Source: Sphingopyxis sp. LC81
Lineage (GTDB): Bacteria > Pseudomonadota > Alphaproteobacteria > Sphingomonadales > Sphingomonadaceae
Length of the DNA: 64,000 nucleotides
NCBI RefSeq assembly: GCF_000756375.1
Contig: NZ_JNFD01000001.1
Coordinates: 297,878 to 361,877 of the forward strand
Direction: 5' to 3'
Part shown: piece by piece, positions 9,966 to 19,012 of the stretch
Layout of the letters: each line of letters begins with the position of its first letter
Position numbering within the stretch: position 1 is the first letter of the stretch
The notes under the pieces: generated by a model
Seen by the model: the letters and a program-made list of their open reading frames with translations, nothing else
Told to the model about the DNA's origin: nothing
Database searches by the model: none
Position numbers and translations under genes: made by a program

Positions 9966-12257
9966 ATGACGCAATCCCCCTCTCTGGCTCTCGATATGGA
10001 TTCGGACGGCCAGGAAGTGCGCTCGGGCTTCTGGCGCTTTGCCGCACCGGAATATTATACGCTCGCCATCATCATCAGCGTCGCCATCGCGACCTATATC
10101 TTCGTGACGGGCGATGCGCAGAGCGAGCGGTTGCTGACGCCCGCGCTCGTGGCCGCGATCATGGTCGTCAATCTCGTGCCGGCGATGGCGCTGATCGTGC
10201 TCATCGGCAGCCGCGTCGCGCGTGCGCGGGCCGTGCGATCGATGGCGGGCGGCAACGGCCGCCTCCATGTTCGTCTCGTTGCGCTCTTTTCACTGATTGC
10301 CGCGGCGCCGACGTTGCTCGTCGTCATCTTCGCTTCGCTGCTGTTCCAGTTCGGCGTCGATTTCTGGTTTTCCGACCGGTCGCGCGGCATGTTCGAAAAT
10401 GCCGCCAACCTTGCCGAGGGCTATTATCAGGAAAACCAGCGGCAGGTCGGCGCGAACACTTATGCGATGGCAACCGACCTCGGCAAGCAACTGAGCCTGG
10501 TTCCGATCGATAGCCCGGCCTTCAGCAATTATTATCTGCAGCAGGTCGTGGTGCGCAGCCTCAATGAATCGGCGATTATCGAAATCGGCCGGGACGGCGT
10601 TGCGCGCACCGCGACGGCGATCAACCCCGATGACAGGGCGGCCGAAGCCCGTCTTGGTTCGGCGATGGTCGGCCGCCTCGACGCGGGCGAGGATGTCGTC
10701 GTCGTTCGCCAGCCCACCCGAATCGAAGCCGCGGCACGGCTGCCCGGCACCGATCGCGCTTATGTCTATGCCTCCCGCGACACCAACGTCCCGGGCTTCC
10801 AGCAGTCTGCGCGCGCGAGCGCGGTTCTGGCCGACTATAACAATCTGTTCGAACGCTCGCAGCAGCTCCAGCTGCAATTCAACGGCGCGCTCTATCTTGG
10901 CTCGTTGCTGCTTCTCGCGCTTGCCGTCATTGCGGCGATCGTGGTTGCGGACCGTATCGTCCGCCCGCTCGGCACATTGATCGGTGCGACGCGAACCGCG
11001 GCGGGCGGCGATCTGTCGGTCCGGGTTCCCCCGCCGGCACGCGACGACGAAATCGCGGTGCTGACGCGCGCCTTCAATCGGATGACCGAGCAGTTGCAGG
11101 GCCAGACCGGCGCGCTCGTCAGCGTGAACGAGCAGCTCGAGGCCCGGCGCAGCTTTATCGAGGCGGTGCTCAGCGGCGTGTCGTCGGCGGTGGTTTCGGT
11201 CGATGCCGATCACCGCATCCTGCTCGCCAACGCGGCGGCCGAGCGCCTGATCTGCCAATCGGCCGAATGCCTGACGGGGCAGCCGCTCGACGATGTCGCG
11301 CCCGAGCTGGCGCGTCTGCTGATCAGCGACGAGCGCGAGGCGATCGTTCAGCTCTCGCGCAAGGATGCCGAGCCCGCGACGCTCGCGGCGAAAGCCGTGG
11401 CGCAGGGCGACGGCTTTGTTCTGAGTTTCGAGGACATCACGCAGCAATTGCTCGATCAGCGCCGCGCCGCCTGGTCCGACGTGGCGCGGCGCATCGCGCA
11501 CGAGATCAAGAACCCGCTCACTCCGATCCAGCTCGCGGCCGAACGGCTCCAGCGGCGGTTTGGCGACAAGGTCGAGGGCGATGCCGCCACGTTCCGCAAG
11601 CTAACCGACACGGTGATCCGGCAGGTGCACGACATGCGGCGCATGGTCGACGAATTTTCCAGCTTTGCCCGGATGCCGAAACCGACCTTCGGGGTCGAGG
11701 ATGTCCGCGATATCCTGCGCCAGACGGTGTTCCTGTTCGAAGTCGCAAAGCCCGACATCACGTTCGCAGTCAAAACGCCCGCCGAGATCGAACCGCTTGT
11801 CTGCGATCGCCGCCTGTTGTCGCAGGCCATGACGAATATTGTAAAAAACGCCGTAGAAGCGATTGAAGAAAAATATAGAAATTCAGAATCGACCGTCACC
11901 GGACATGTGGCTGCCGAACTTTTTTCCGGTGCGGAAGGCGAGATCGTCATTCGTGTCTCCGACGACGGCATCGGGCTACCGGAAGCGCGCGACGCCATTG
12001 CCGAGCCCTATATGACGACGCGCCAGGGCGGGACGGGCCTCGGGCTCGCGATCGTCAAGAAGATCGTCGAACAACATTATGGCGAACTGGAATTTTCGGA
12101 CAATCCGGCGGGGCAGGGGACGTGCGTCACCCTGACGCTCCATCCCGACCGGCTGCGGCCGTTGGCCGGCAAGGGCGGGGAACAAGGCATGGGGCATAGT
12201 GAATCGGTTCCCGGGCGCATCCGGAACCGGCAGGACAGAGAAGATCATGGCGCTTGA
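9966..12257 (+). CDS. ntrY: Membrane sensor kinase NtrY
   Basis: Integral-membrane histidine kinase of the NtrYX system, 763 residues from the chosen ATG. There are three hydrophobic helices in the first 130 or so residues, an extracytoplasmic sensor region, a further helix at about 310-330, then HAMP (DRIVRPLGTLI), PAS, the phospho-acceptor box [15 protein letters not shown] and an ATPase domain (GGTGLGLAIV). The start is uncertain: no clear ribosome site is seen, and in-frame starts exist at 9873 and 9936. A short segment near 11840-11890 is locally A+T-rich. The 3' end overlaps ntrX by 11 bases. Confidence 0.92.
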   Translation: MTQSPSLALDMDSDGQEVRSGFWRFAAPEYYTLAIIISVAIATYIFVTGDAQSERLLTPALVAAIMVVNLVPAMALIVLIGSRVARARAVRSMAGGNGRLHVRLVALFSLIAAAPTLLVVIFASLLFQFGVDFWFSDRSRGMFENAANLAEGYYQENQRQVGANTYAMATDLGKQLSLVPIDSPAFSNYYLQQVVVRSLNESAIIEIGRDGVARTATAINPDDRAAEARLGSAMVGRLDAGEDVVVVRQPTRIEAAARLPGTDRAYVYASRDTNVPGFQQSARASAVLADYNNLFERSQQLQLQFNGALYLGSLLLLALAVIAAIVVADRIVRPLGTLIGATRTAAGGDLSVRVPPPARDDEIAVLTRAFNRMTEQLQGQTGALVSVNEQLEARRSFIEAVLSGVSSAVVSVDADHRILLANAAAERLICQSAECLTGQPLDDVAPELARLLISDEREAIVQLSRKDAEPATLAAKAVAQGDGFVLSFEDITQQLLDQRRAAWSDVARRIAHEIKNPLTPIQLAAERLQRRFGDKVEGDAATFRKLTDTVIRQVHDMRRMVDEFSSFARMPKPTFGVEDVRDILRQTVFLFEVAKPDITFAVKTPAEIEPLVCDRRLLSQAMTNIVKNAVEAIEEKYRNSESTVTGHVAAELFSGAEGEIVIRVSDDGIGLPEARDAIAEPYMTTRQGGTGLGLAIVKKIVEQHYGELEFSDNPAGQGTCVTLTLHPDRLRPLAGKGGEQGMGHSESVPGRIRNRQDREDHGA

Positions 12258-13626
12258 TATTCTGATCGTCGACGACGAACGCGACATTTGCGACCTTGTC
12301 GCCGGCGTCATGGAAGACGAAGGTTATGAGGCGCGCACCGCGTCGGACAGCGACTCTGCGCTTGAGGCGATCCGCCAGCGGCGGCCGTCGCTCGCGCTGA
12401 TCGACGTCTGGCTGCAAGGGTCGCGGCTCGATGGGCTGGGGCTGGTCGAGGCGATCAAGGCTTTCGATCCGACATTGCCGATCATCGTCATTTCGGGCCA
12501 TGGCGGCCTCGACACCGCGGTTGCGGCGATCCGCCGGGGCGCGTTCGATTTCATCGAAAAGCCGTTCGAAGCGTCGCGACTGCTCCACCTCGTCGCGCGC
12601 GCGACCGAGAGCGAGCGGCTGAAGTTCGAATATGAGCAATTGCGCGAGAAGGCGGGCCCGTCGGACGAGCTGACCGGCACCAGCGCCGCGATCAACAATG
12701 TCCGTGCGACGCTGAAGCGCGTGGCGGGGACGGGAAGCCGGGTGCTGATTACAGGGGCGCCCGGCGTCGGCAAGGAGGTCGCCGCGCGCGTGCTGCACGG
12801 ATGGAGCGGCAGGCAGAACGCGCCATTTCGCGTCATTTCCTCGGCAAGAATGGATCCCGAGACGGTCGAGACCGAATTGTTCGGGTCCGAAGCCGAGGAT
12901 GGTTCGATCCGCGTCGGGCTGCTCGAACAGGCGCATGGCGGCACCCTGTTTCTCGACGAGGTCGCCGACATGCCGCTGACGACGCAGGGCAAGATCTTGC
13001 GCGTCCTGACCGACCAGAGCTTTGCCCGCGTCGGCGGTCGCACGATGATCCGCGTCGATGTCCGCATCATTTCGGGGTCGGCGCGCGACCTGATGACCGA
13101 AATTGCAGAAAGCCGCTTTCGCGAAGACCTCTACTACCGGCTGAACGTCGTGCCCGTCCACATCCCGCCGCTGCGCGAGCGGCGCGACGATATCGCCAGC
13201 CTCTGCGATCATTATATCCGTCGTTATGCCGCCGACCGCCGCGTCGCGCCGCCCGAAATCAGTTCGGAGGCGATGGCCGCGCTCCAGGCGCATGAGTGGC
13301 CGGGCAATGTTCGCGAACTGCGCAATGTGATCGAACGCGTGATGATCTTGGCGCCGAGCGACCGCCTCGCACGGATCGACGCCGATATGCTGCCGTCCGA
13401 ACTGGTGCGCGGCGGAACCGACATCTTGCCTCATTCGGAATCGATCACCGCGATTCCGCTGAAGGAAGCGCGCGAGAATTTCGAGCGCGAATATCTGCGC
13501 ATCCAGATCAACCGTTTTTCGGGCAATATTTCGCGCACCGCGACCTTCATCGGCATGGAGCGCTCGGCGCTGCACCGCAAACTGAAACTTTTGGGGCTTA
13601 CCGAGAGTTCGGACGGCGAGGGATAG
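12247..13626 (+). CDS. ntrX: Response regulator NtrX
   Basis: 459 residues: receiver domain with Asp53 (LIDVWLQ), AAA+ domain with Walker A GAPGVGKE and FLDEVADMP, and a C-terminal Fis-type helix (TATFIGMERSALHRKLK). The sigma-54 contact motif GAFTGA is missing: after ELFGSE the sequence runs AEDGSIRVGLLEQ. It is therefore unlikely to activate sigma-54 in the usual way, a known property of alphaproteobacterial NtrX. The ATG at 12247 lies in the end of ntrY. Confidence 0.93.
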   Translation: MALDILIVDDERDICDLVAGVMEDEGYEARTASDSDSALEAIRQRRPSLALIDVWLQGSRLDGLGLVEAIKAFDPTLPIIVISGHGGLDTAVAAIRRGAFDFIEKPFEASRLLHLVARATESERLKFEYEQLREKAGPSDELTGTSAAINNVRATLKRVAGTGSRVLITGAPGVGKEVAARVLHGWSGRQNAPFRVISSARMDPETVETELFGSEAEDGSIRVGLLEQAHGGTLFLDEVADMPLTTQGKILRVLTDQSFARVGGRTMIRVDVRIISGSARDLMTEIAESRFREDLYYRLNVVPVHIPPLRERRDDIASLCDHYIRRYAADRRVAPPEISSEAMAALQAHEWPGNVRELRNVIERVMILAPSDRLARIDADMLPSELVRGGTDILPHSESITAIPLKEARENFEREYLRIQINRFSGNISRTATFIGMERSALHRKLKLLGLTESSDGEG

Positions 13627-13743
13627 CGGCTTTGCGCTAGACCTTGCGCGTCCTTTGCCGCATATTACGTGCGAAATAAGGTCTCAATAGCCGGAACACC
13701 GGCACCGTACCCGCGGTTTTACCGCCAAAAACAGGAGGCAAAT

Positions 13744-14244
13744 GTGTCCGATAAAAACCAGAATCTCCAGGATATTTTCCTCAACGCCCTCCGCAAAAGC
13801 AAAACCCCGGTGACCATGTTCCTGGTTAAGGGCGTCAAGCTGCAGGGTATCATCACCTGGTTCGACAACTTCTCGCTGCTGCTCCGCCGTGATGGTCAGT
13901 CGCAGCTTGTCTACAAGCACGCGATCTCGACGGTGATGCCTTCGCACGATTTCGACCTGTCGCTGCTCGGCGACAATCTGCGCGATGCGCCAGCCAGCAA
14001 AGGCAAGGCGCTGCAGGACGTGTTCCTCAATGCCGTCCGCAAATCGGACGAGTCGGTGACGATGTTCCTCGTCAATGGCGTGATGCTGCAGGGCGACATC
14101 GTCGCATTCGACTTGTTCTGCATGCTGCTCGAGCGCGAGCGTCAGGTTCAACTCGTCTACAAGCATGCGATTTCGACCGTTCAGCCGAACGGCCCGATCA
14201 ACCTGACCGACAGCGAACCGGACGCAGAAGCGGACAACGGCTGA
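13744..14244 (+). CDS. hfq: Tandem (two-domain) RNA chaperone Hfq
   Basis: 166 residues containing two complete Sm/Hfq domains: about 8-68 and 89-148. Each has a LQD.FLNA.RKS start, a LV.GV.LQG Sm1 motif and the YKHAIST Sm2 motif. Normal Hfq has one domain and forms a hexamer; three copies of this chain could form the same ring. The two domains differ at the lateral RNA-binding patch (RKSK versus RKSD) and at GVKLQG versus GVMLQG, and the tail is short and acidic. The GTG start has a perfect AGGAGG 5 bases upstream. It lies between ntrX and hflX as usual. Confidence 0.95.
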   Translation: MSDKNQNLQDIFLNALRKSKTPVTMFLVKGVKLQGIITWFDNFSLLLRRDGQSQLVYKHAISTVMPSHDFDLSLLGDNLRDAPASKGKALQDVFLNAVRKSDESVTMFLVNGVMLQGDIVAFDLFCMLLERERQVQLVYKHAISTVQPNGPINLTDSEPDAEADNG

Positions 14245-15593
14245 TCGACCCGATAATCGACAATGAAGACGAGGTAACGCGCGGTGCCGCCGCGCTTATC
14301 GTCGTGCCCGAATGGCATAGCCAGCGCCTCGCGCGCGACCTTGACGCGCGCGCCGAGGAGGCGCGGGGACTTGCGCTTGCGATCGGGCTCGACGTTGTCG
14401 CGGTGCATACGCTCCGTCTGCGCCAGACGCGTGCCGCGACTTTGCTCGGCGTCGGGCAGATCGATGCAATCACGCCCGATATCGCGGCAAAGAATGTGCA
14501 GCTCGTCGTCGTCGATGCGGCGCTCAGCCCGATCCAGCAGCGCAACCTCGAAACCGCATTCGGCACTAAGGTGATCGATCGCACCGGGCTGATCCTCGAA
14601 ATCTTCGGCGAGCGCGCCGCGACCGCCGAGGGACGGCTGCAGGTCGAGCTCGCGCATCTCGATTATCAGGCGGGACGGCTGGTGCGCAGCTGGACTCACC
14701 TCGAACGCCAGCGCGGCGGCTTCGGCTTCCTCGGCGGGCCTGGCGAAACGCAGATCGAGGCCGACCGTCGGATGATCCGCAACCGCATGGCGCGCATCCG
14801 GCGCAGCTTGGAGGATGCCCGCCGCACGCGCCAGCTACAACGGTCGAAACGGCAGCGCGCGCCTTGGCCCGTGGTCGCGCTCGTCGGCTACACCAACGCC
14901 GGAAAATCGACATTCTTCAATCGGTTGACCGGAAGTGACGTCATGGCGGAAGACATGCTTTTCGCGACGCTCGACCCAACAATGCGCGAAATCCGGCTGC
15001 CCGGCATCGACAAGGCGATCCTGTCGGACACGGTGGGTTTTGTGTCCGACCTGCCGACCGAATTGGTCGCGGCGTTCCGCGCGACGCTGGAGGAAGTCAC
15101 CACCGCCGACCTCATCGTCCATGTCCGCGACATCGTTCATCCTGATAGCGAAGCGCAATATGACGACGTGCGCGCCATTCTGAACTCGCTCGGCGTCAAC
15201 GGGCCGCAGGATGGGGAGGAGGGCGATGCGCCGCCGGTGATCCAGCAGATTGAAATCTGGAACAAGATCGACACCGCGGATAGCGACCGCCGGGCGGACA
15301 TTGAAGAAATGGCAGCGCGGCGCCCCGACGTCGCCGTGATATCGGCCGTAACAGGCGAGGGCGTCGAAGCCGCGCGTACCCTTATGGCGTCACAATTGAC
15401 CGCGCTGCATAAGGTGCATCGCATTTATCTGAGCTATAGCCAGGGTGAAGCGGCGGCGTGGCTTCACGCCCGCGGCGAAGTGCTGGCCGACGAACCCGAG
15501 GCCGAAGGCCATGTGCTCACGGTGCGGCTCGATCCCGCCGACAGCGCGCGGTTCGAACGGCTCTGGCCGGCTACGGACGCTCCGACGCCTTAA
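14241..15593 (+). CDS. hflX: Ribosome-associated GTPase HflX (probable CTG start)
   Basis: GTPase that splits or rescues stalled ribosomes. The N-terminal domain has [22 protein letters not shown] and [13 protein letters not shown]. The G domain has P-loop [15 protein letters not shown] and NKID. The first ATG/GTG/TTG in frame is GTG 14304, but the frame is open upstream and encodes [15 protein letters not shown], which looks like the conserved family N-terminus. The only plausible start covering it is CTG at 14241, forming CTGA with the hfq stop. The product would be 450 residues (429 from the GTG). The 3' end overlaps mazG by 23 bases. Confidence 0.9.
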   Translation: MIDPIIDNEDEVTRGAAALIVVPEWHSQRLARDLDARAEEARGLALAIGLDVVAVHTLRLRQTRAATLLGVGQIDAITPDIAAKNVQLVVVDAALSPIQQRNLETAFGTKVIDRTGLILEIFGERAATAEGRLQVELAHLDYQAGRLVRSWTHLERQRGGFGFLGGPGETQIEADRRMIRNRMARIRRSLEDARRTRQLQRSKRQRAPWPVVALVGYTNAGKSTFFNRLTGSDVMAEDMLFATLDPTMREIRLPGIDKAILSDTVGFVSDLPTELVAAFRATLEEVTTADLIVHVRDIVHPDSEAQYDDVRAILNSLGVNGPQDGEEGDAPPVIQQIEIWNKIDTADSDRRADIEEMAARRPDVAVISAVTGEGVEAARTLMASQLTALHKVHRIYLSYSQGEAAAWLHARGEVLADEPEAEGHVLTVRLDPADSARFERLWPATDAPTP

Positions 15594-16344
15594 CCGCCAG
15601 CCAGTGGCTTTCCTGCGCGTCGAGCGGCAGGCCCGACAGGCTGCCGCCCGCGCGATCTTCCATGGCGGCAAAACGCCGCGCGAATTTGGCGTTGGCATCG
15701 CGCAAGGCGCCTTCGGCGTCGACGCCAAGGTGGCGTGCATAATTGACTACCGCGAGCAGCAAGTCGCCGACCTCTTCGTGGCGTTCGGCATCGGTGGTTG
15801 CGGCGGCGACCTCGGCGAGTTCTTCGGCTATCTTGTCACGCGGACCATCGATGTCGGGCCAATCGAAACCGACACGCGCTGCACGGCCTTGCAGCTTTTG
15901 CGCGCGGAGCAATGCGGGCAATGACAGCGCGACGCCGGCAAGCGCGCTTGCGGGACCGTCGGCGGTGCGCTCGGCCGCCTTGATCTGCTCCCATTGCTGG
16001 CGGACATCGTCGGTCTTGCCGCCGCCGAATATATGCGGATGGCGCCGTTCCATCTTGTCGCTGATCGCGTTGGCGACATCGTCGAAACCGAACAACCCGT
16101 CATCGGTCGCAATCTGGCTGTGAAAGACGACCTGGAGCAGCAGATCGCCAAGCTCGTCGCAGATCGCATGGGGGTCGCCGCCAGCAATCGCATCGGAAAC
16201 CTCATAGGCTTCTTCGATTGTATAGGGCGCGATCGTCGAAAAACTTTGCGCCAGATCCCATTCGCAACCGCCGTCAGGATTGCGCAACTGCGCCATGATA
16301 GCGAGCAGGCGATCGATGGGAGATGGCGCCACAGCCTCGGTCAT
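15571..16344 (-). CDS. mazG: Nucleoside triphosphate pyrophosphohydrolase MazG
   Basis: Hydrolyses NTPs and dNTPs to monophosphates plus pyrophosphate, clearing non-canonical nucleotides. 257 residues with two MazG domains: the first has IEEAYEVSDAI and CDELGDLLLQ (metal-binding E-E-x-x-E and E-x-x-D pattern); the second has EELAEVAAA and EEVGDLLLAVV. Convergent with hflX, overlapping by 23 bases. Confidence 0.93.
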   Translation of the reverse strand: MTEAVAPSPIDRLLAIMAQLRNPDGGCEWDLAQSFSTIAPYTIEEAYEVSDAIAGGDPHAICDELGDLLLQVVFHSQIATDDGLFGFDDVANAISDKMERRHPHIFGGGKTDDVRQQWEQIKAAERTADGPASALAGVALSLPALLRAQKLQGRAARVGFDWPDIDGPRDKIAEELAEVAAATTDAERHEEVGDLLLAVVNYARHLGVDAEGALRDANAKFARRFAAMEDRAGGSLSGLPLDAQESHWLAVKASERP

Positions 16345-16396
16345 ATCTTAAACTCGTTTTGAAAAGGGACATTATTTACGCGGCTGGAAATGAAGT

Positions 16397-16443
16397 AGCT
16401 GGGGCAGCGTCTAGCCTCGACATAGCGCAACGCTGCCTCAGCT
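16397..16443. repeat. 14-bp imperfect inverted repeat between mazG and the DHFR-like gene
   Basis: Arms 16397-16410 (AGCTGGGGCAGCGT) and 16430-16443 pair with a single mismatch and a 19-base loop. It lies downstream of the DHFR-like gene end and upstream of mazG, on the path of minus-strand transcription. No T run follows, so a terminator, an attenuator and an operator are all possible. Confidence 0.5.
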
Positions 16444-16501
16444 CAAGTATGACGTATCGAGAGGCCACGAACTCGGGCAATGCCCTTCCGCTTTTCCGCC
16501 G

Positions 16502-17101
16502 TCATCGCGCCCGTTCGTAATGAAGGAGAATCGTGCCCCGCTCGAACGTCCGGACATGTTTGAGGCGCAGGTCGGTGCGCCCGTCGATGTCGGTGAACAG
16601 ATGCCGACCCTCGCCGACGACGACGGGATGAAGCAGAATGCGATATTCGTCGACCAGCCTGGCGTTGGTGAGCGACCGAACGAGGGCAGGGCTGCCGAAT
16701 GTTATGATATCGCCTCCGTCCTCGGCTTTGATCGCTCCGATCTGCCGTTCGATATCATGGCCAAAAAGCTGCTTCGGCGGATCGAAATCGCCCCATTTGA
16801 TATCGGGAACTTCGTGTCCGGCAACGATCAGCTTGGGCGTTTTATTGATGATGTCGCCGAGGTGCAGGCCGACGTCGTCGACGCCCGGCCAGTCTCGGAC
16901 ATAGGGCCATTTCCTCGACAAATCGTCATAGGTGCCATGCCCCATCAAGATCGTGTCGACGGTGTCAAAATTCTCGTGAAATGACGAAGCGCTGTCCTCG
17001 ATGCCAGCACCTGCCCAGAGCATGAAGTTGGTCTCGTCATCCGCGGGCCCGGTGACCACGCCGTTGAGCGTGCTGTGGATTGAAACGATGAGTTTGCGCA
17101 T
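16502..17101 (-). CDS. Dihydrofolate reductase-fold (RibD C-terminal domain) family protein
   Basis: 199 residues. The N-terminus MRKLIVSIHSTLNGVVTG and motifs MGHGTYDD, GSPALVRSL and LLHPVVVGEG are those of the RibD_C/YyaP-like oxidoreductases, which share the DHFR fold and probably use NADPH. No specific substrate is known, and it is not the housekeeping FolA. The start is supported by AAGGAGA 7 bases upstream. The gene and its flanks are visibly less G+C-rich than the surroundings, and it interrupts otherwise housekeeping genes, so transfer is possible. Confidence 0.78.
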   Translation of the reverse strand: MRKLIVSIHSTLNGVVTGPADDETNFMLWAGAGIEDSASSFHENFDTVDTILMGHGTYDDLSRKWPYVRDWPGVDDVGLHLGDIINKTPKLIVAGHEVPDIKWGDFDPPKQLFGHDIERQIGAIKAEDGGDIITFGSPALVRSLTNARLVDEYRILLHPVVVGEGRHLFTDIDGRTDLRLKHVRTFERGTILLHYERAR

Positions 17102-17284
17102 GGACTGTCTCCTTATTCGAGCCGACCAGACCGGCTTGATATTGAGACGACGAACGGAGTTGTCGGAAATCGACATCGATCTGCAATTATTTTTTTGTTG
17201 GGGGAGGCCTCACAGAATTGGAAGGTTTATCCGATAATATATATTATGTTAAATATTCCGAGGCCCGCGAGAGGCAAGGCCCCG
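17102..17284. other. A+T-rich intergenic stretch upstream of the DHFR-like gene
   Basis: Contains runs such as ATAATATATATTATG near 17235-17250 and a T7 run near 17189, unusual in this G+C-rich window. It probably holds the DHFR-like gene promoter and the end of the minus-strand operon. No gene is seen in it. Confidence 0.45.
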
Positions 17285-17461
17285 CTATGTCATCATCTGC
17301 CACGTGCGGATGACGAGGAATACCAACCCAAAGATCGCCACCCACGCCAGCGCCATTTTGAGCCAGTCCGCCATCGGCAAGCGCCGCGCCAGCAATGAAC
17401 TCAGAACCAACGCGAACGCGCCCGCGAACCACAGGATTTGAACGGTCGTGTCGCCACTCAT
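17285..17461 (-). CDS. Small two-helix membrane protein (58 residues)
   Basis: Short ORF beginning MSGDTTVQILWFAGAF. Two hydrophobic segments are evident (about residues 8-24 and 37-51), separated by ARRLPMADWLK, and it ends RTWQMMT. The ATG overlaps the stop of the MBL hydrolase by 4 bases (ATGA), which strongly argues that it is translated. It is the last gene of the mltB-to-tatD run. Function unknown; I do not recognise the family. Confidence 0.7.
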   Translation of the reverse strand: MSGDTTVQILWFAGAFALVLSSLLARRLPMADWLKMALAWVAIFGLVFLVIRTWQMMT

Positions 17462-18222
17462 AGTTGCACCTCCAGCCCGTCATATCCGGGTTCGACACCC
17501 GGCGGCAATTCGGCCGCAAGGTCGTCATAATCCATCGTGTTGTCCATATGCGTGATGATCGCGCGCGGATTGCCGACCTTGGCAAGACCTTCGAGCGTCA
17601 TGGCCAGATGCGGATGCGTCGGATGCGGATAGCGGCGCAGCGCGTCGATGACGAACAGGTCGACGCCTTGGAAGAAGTCGACCATTTCGTCAGTAAATTT
17701 CGAAAAATCAGTAGCATAGGCGATCTTATGCGCGCCATCGCTGAAGATCAGGCCGCTGGCCTTGATCGGCCCGTGCGGCATTTCGATCGCCGAGACCTCG
17801 ATGGGGCCAATCGACTGATGATCGTGGAGATCGATCGGGTCGACCGACGCCGGATAGCCGGCATTGCCCGCGAAGGCATAGGTGAAGCGCCATTTGAGGA
17901 TATCGAGCACATGGTCGCGCGCATAGACGGGAACGGCGGACCGGCGCAGGTGCATGACCTGACGCAGATCGTCGAGGCCATGCGTATGGTCGGCATGTTC
18001 GTGGGTCCAGATGACCGCATCGATTTCGCCCACGCCCGCATCAAGCAGCTGCAACCGCATATCGGGGCTGGTGTCGACGAGGATACGAAACCCCCCGAGC
18101 GACACCATGATCGACGCCCGGCTGCGCAGGTTGCGGGGATTGTCGGGGTCGCACTGGCCCCAGTCGTTGCCGATCCGCGGAACCCCCGAGGATGTTCCGC
18201 AGCCGAGAATTCGCAACCTCAT
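17458..18222 (-). CDS. MBL-fold metallohydrolase (PhnP/RNase Z-like)
   Basis: 254-residue metallo-beta-lactamase fold protein. It opens MRLRILGCGTSSGVPR, the PhnP-like start. The metal-binding motif is THEHADHTHG (about residues 77-86), with later ligands in IEMPHG, YATDFS and ITHMDN. Known relatives hydrolyse cyclic phosphodiesters (PhnP), but no phn genes are nearby, so the substrate is open. The ATG at 18222 lies 13 bases after the tatD stop. Confidence 0.82.
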   Translation of the reverse strand: MRLRILGCGTSSGVPRIGNDWGQCDPDNPRNLRSRASIMVSLGGFRILVDTSPDMRLQLLDAGVGEIDAVIWTHEHADHTHGLDDLRQVMHLRRSAVPVYARDHVLDILKWRFTYAFAGNAGYPASVDPIDLHDHQSIGPIEVSAIEMPHGPIKASGLIFSDGAHKIAYATDFSKFTDEMVDFFQGVDLFVIDALRRYPHPTHPHLAMTLEGLAKVGNPRAIITHMDNTMDYDDLAAELPPGVEPGYDGLEVQL

Positions 18223-18235
18223 AATGCGTGGAACA

Positions 18236-19012
18236 TCATGGCCGCGCCTTGTTGAAAAGCGCGTAAAAATTGGCGCTTGTGACGGCGGCGAGCGCATCTT
18301 CGTCCTCGCCGCGCAGCTTGGCGAGGAAAGTGAGCGTATCGGCAACGAAGGCGGGCTCGCCGGTCTTGCCGCGATGCGGGACCGGGGCGAGGAAAGGGGA
18401 ATCGGTCTCGATCAGCAGCCGGTCCTGCGGCAACCATTTTGCCGTGGCCTGGAGATTGGCGGCGTTCTTGAAGGTGACGATCCCCGAGATCGAGATGAAG
18501 AGCCCGAGGTCGAGCGCCTTGTGGGCAAAATCGTCGCTCGCGGTGAAGCAGTGGATCACGCCGGGGAAAGTCGCCCTGCCCATCTCTTCGCCGAGCAGCG
18601 CCAGCGTATCGGCTTCGGCGTCGCGCGTGTGAACGATGATCGGCAGGCCGGTTTGCTGCGACGCGTGAATATGACGGCGAAAGCTGTCCTGCTGCCGCGC
18701 GCGGTCGCTTTTGTCGTAATAATAGTCGAGCCCGGTCTCGCCGATCCCGATCACACGCGGATGCGCCGCGCGTTCGACCAGCTTTGCGGTATCGACATCA
18801 GGATGGTGGTCGGCGTCGTGAGGATGGATGCCGACGCTCGCCCACACATCCTTGTTCGCTTCGGCCGCCGCGAGCACATCGTCCCATTCGCTTTCGCGCG
18901 TCGCGATATTGAGCATCGCGGTGACGCCGTTCGCGCGGGCGCGCTCCAGCACCTCGCCCTGCTGCTCGGCGAGGCCCTTGTAGTTGAGGTGGCAGTGCGA
19001 ATCGACGAGCAT
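18236..19012 (-). CDS. tatD: TatD-family metal-dependent hydrolase/DNase
   Basis: 258 residues. TIM-barrel metal sites are all visible: DSHCHLNY at the start, GIGETGLDYY near 90, HTRDAE, HCFTAS and ETDSPFLAP. Family members have 3'-5' exonuclease activity on DNA; some act on other nucleic acids. The start overlaps the metG stop by one base, a common bacterial pairing. Confidence 0.92.
   Translation of the reverse strand: MLVDSHCHLNYKGLAEQQGEVLERARANGVTAMLNIATRESEWDDVLAAAEANKDVWASVGIHPHDADHHPDVDTAKLVERAAHPRVIGIGETGLDYYYDKSDRARQQDSFRRHIHASQQTGLPIIVHTRDAEADTLALLGEEMGRATFPGVIHCFTASDDFAHKALDLGLFISISGIVTFKNAANLQATAKWLPQDRLLIETDSPFLAPVPHRGKTGEPAFVADTLTFLAKLRGEDEDALAAVTSANFYALFNKARP

Noticed and set aside
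13627..13743. hfq promoter before the AGGAGG site
   Set aside because: A TTGCGC box exists near 13640, but the spacing to any -10-like element is wrong. hfq may also be transcribed from upstream.
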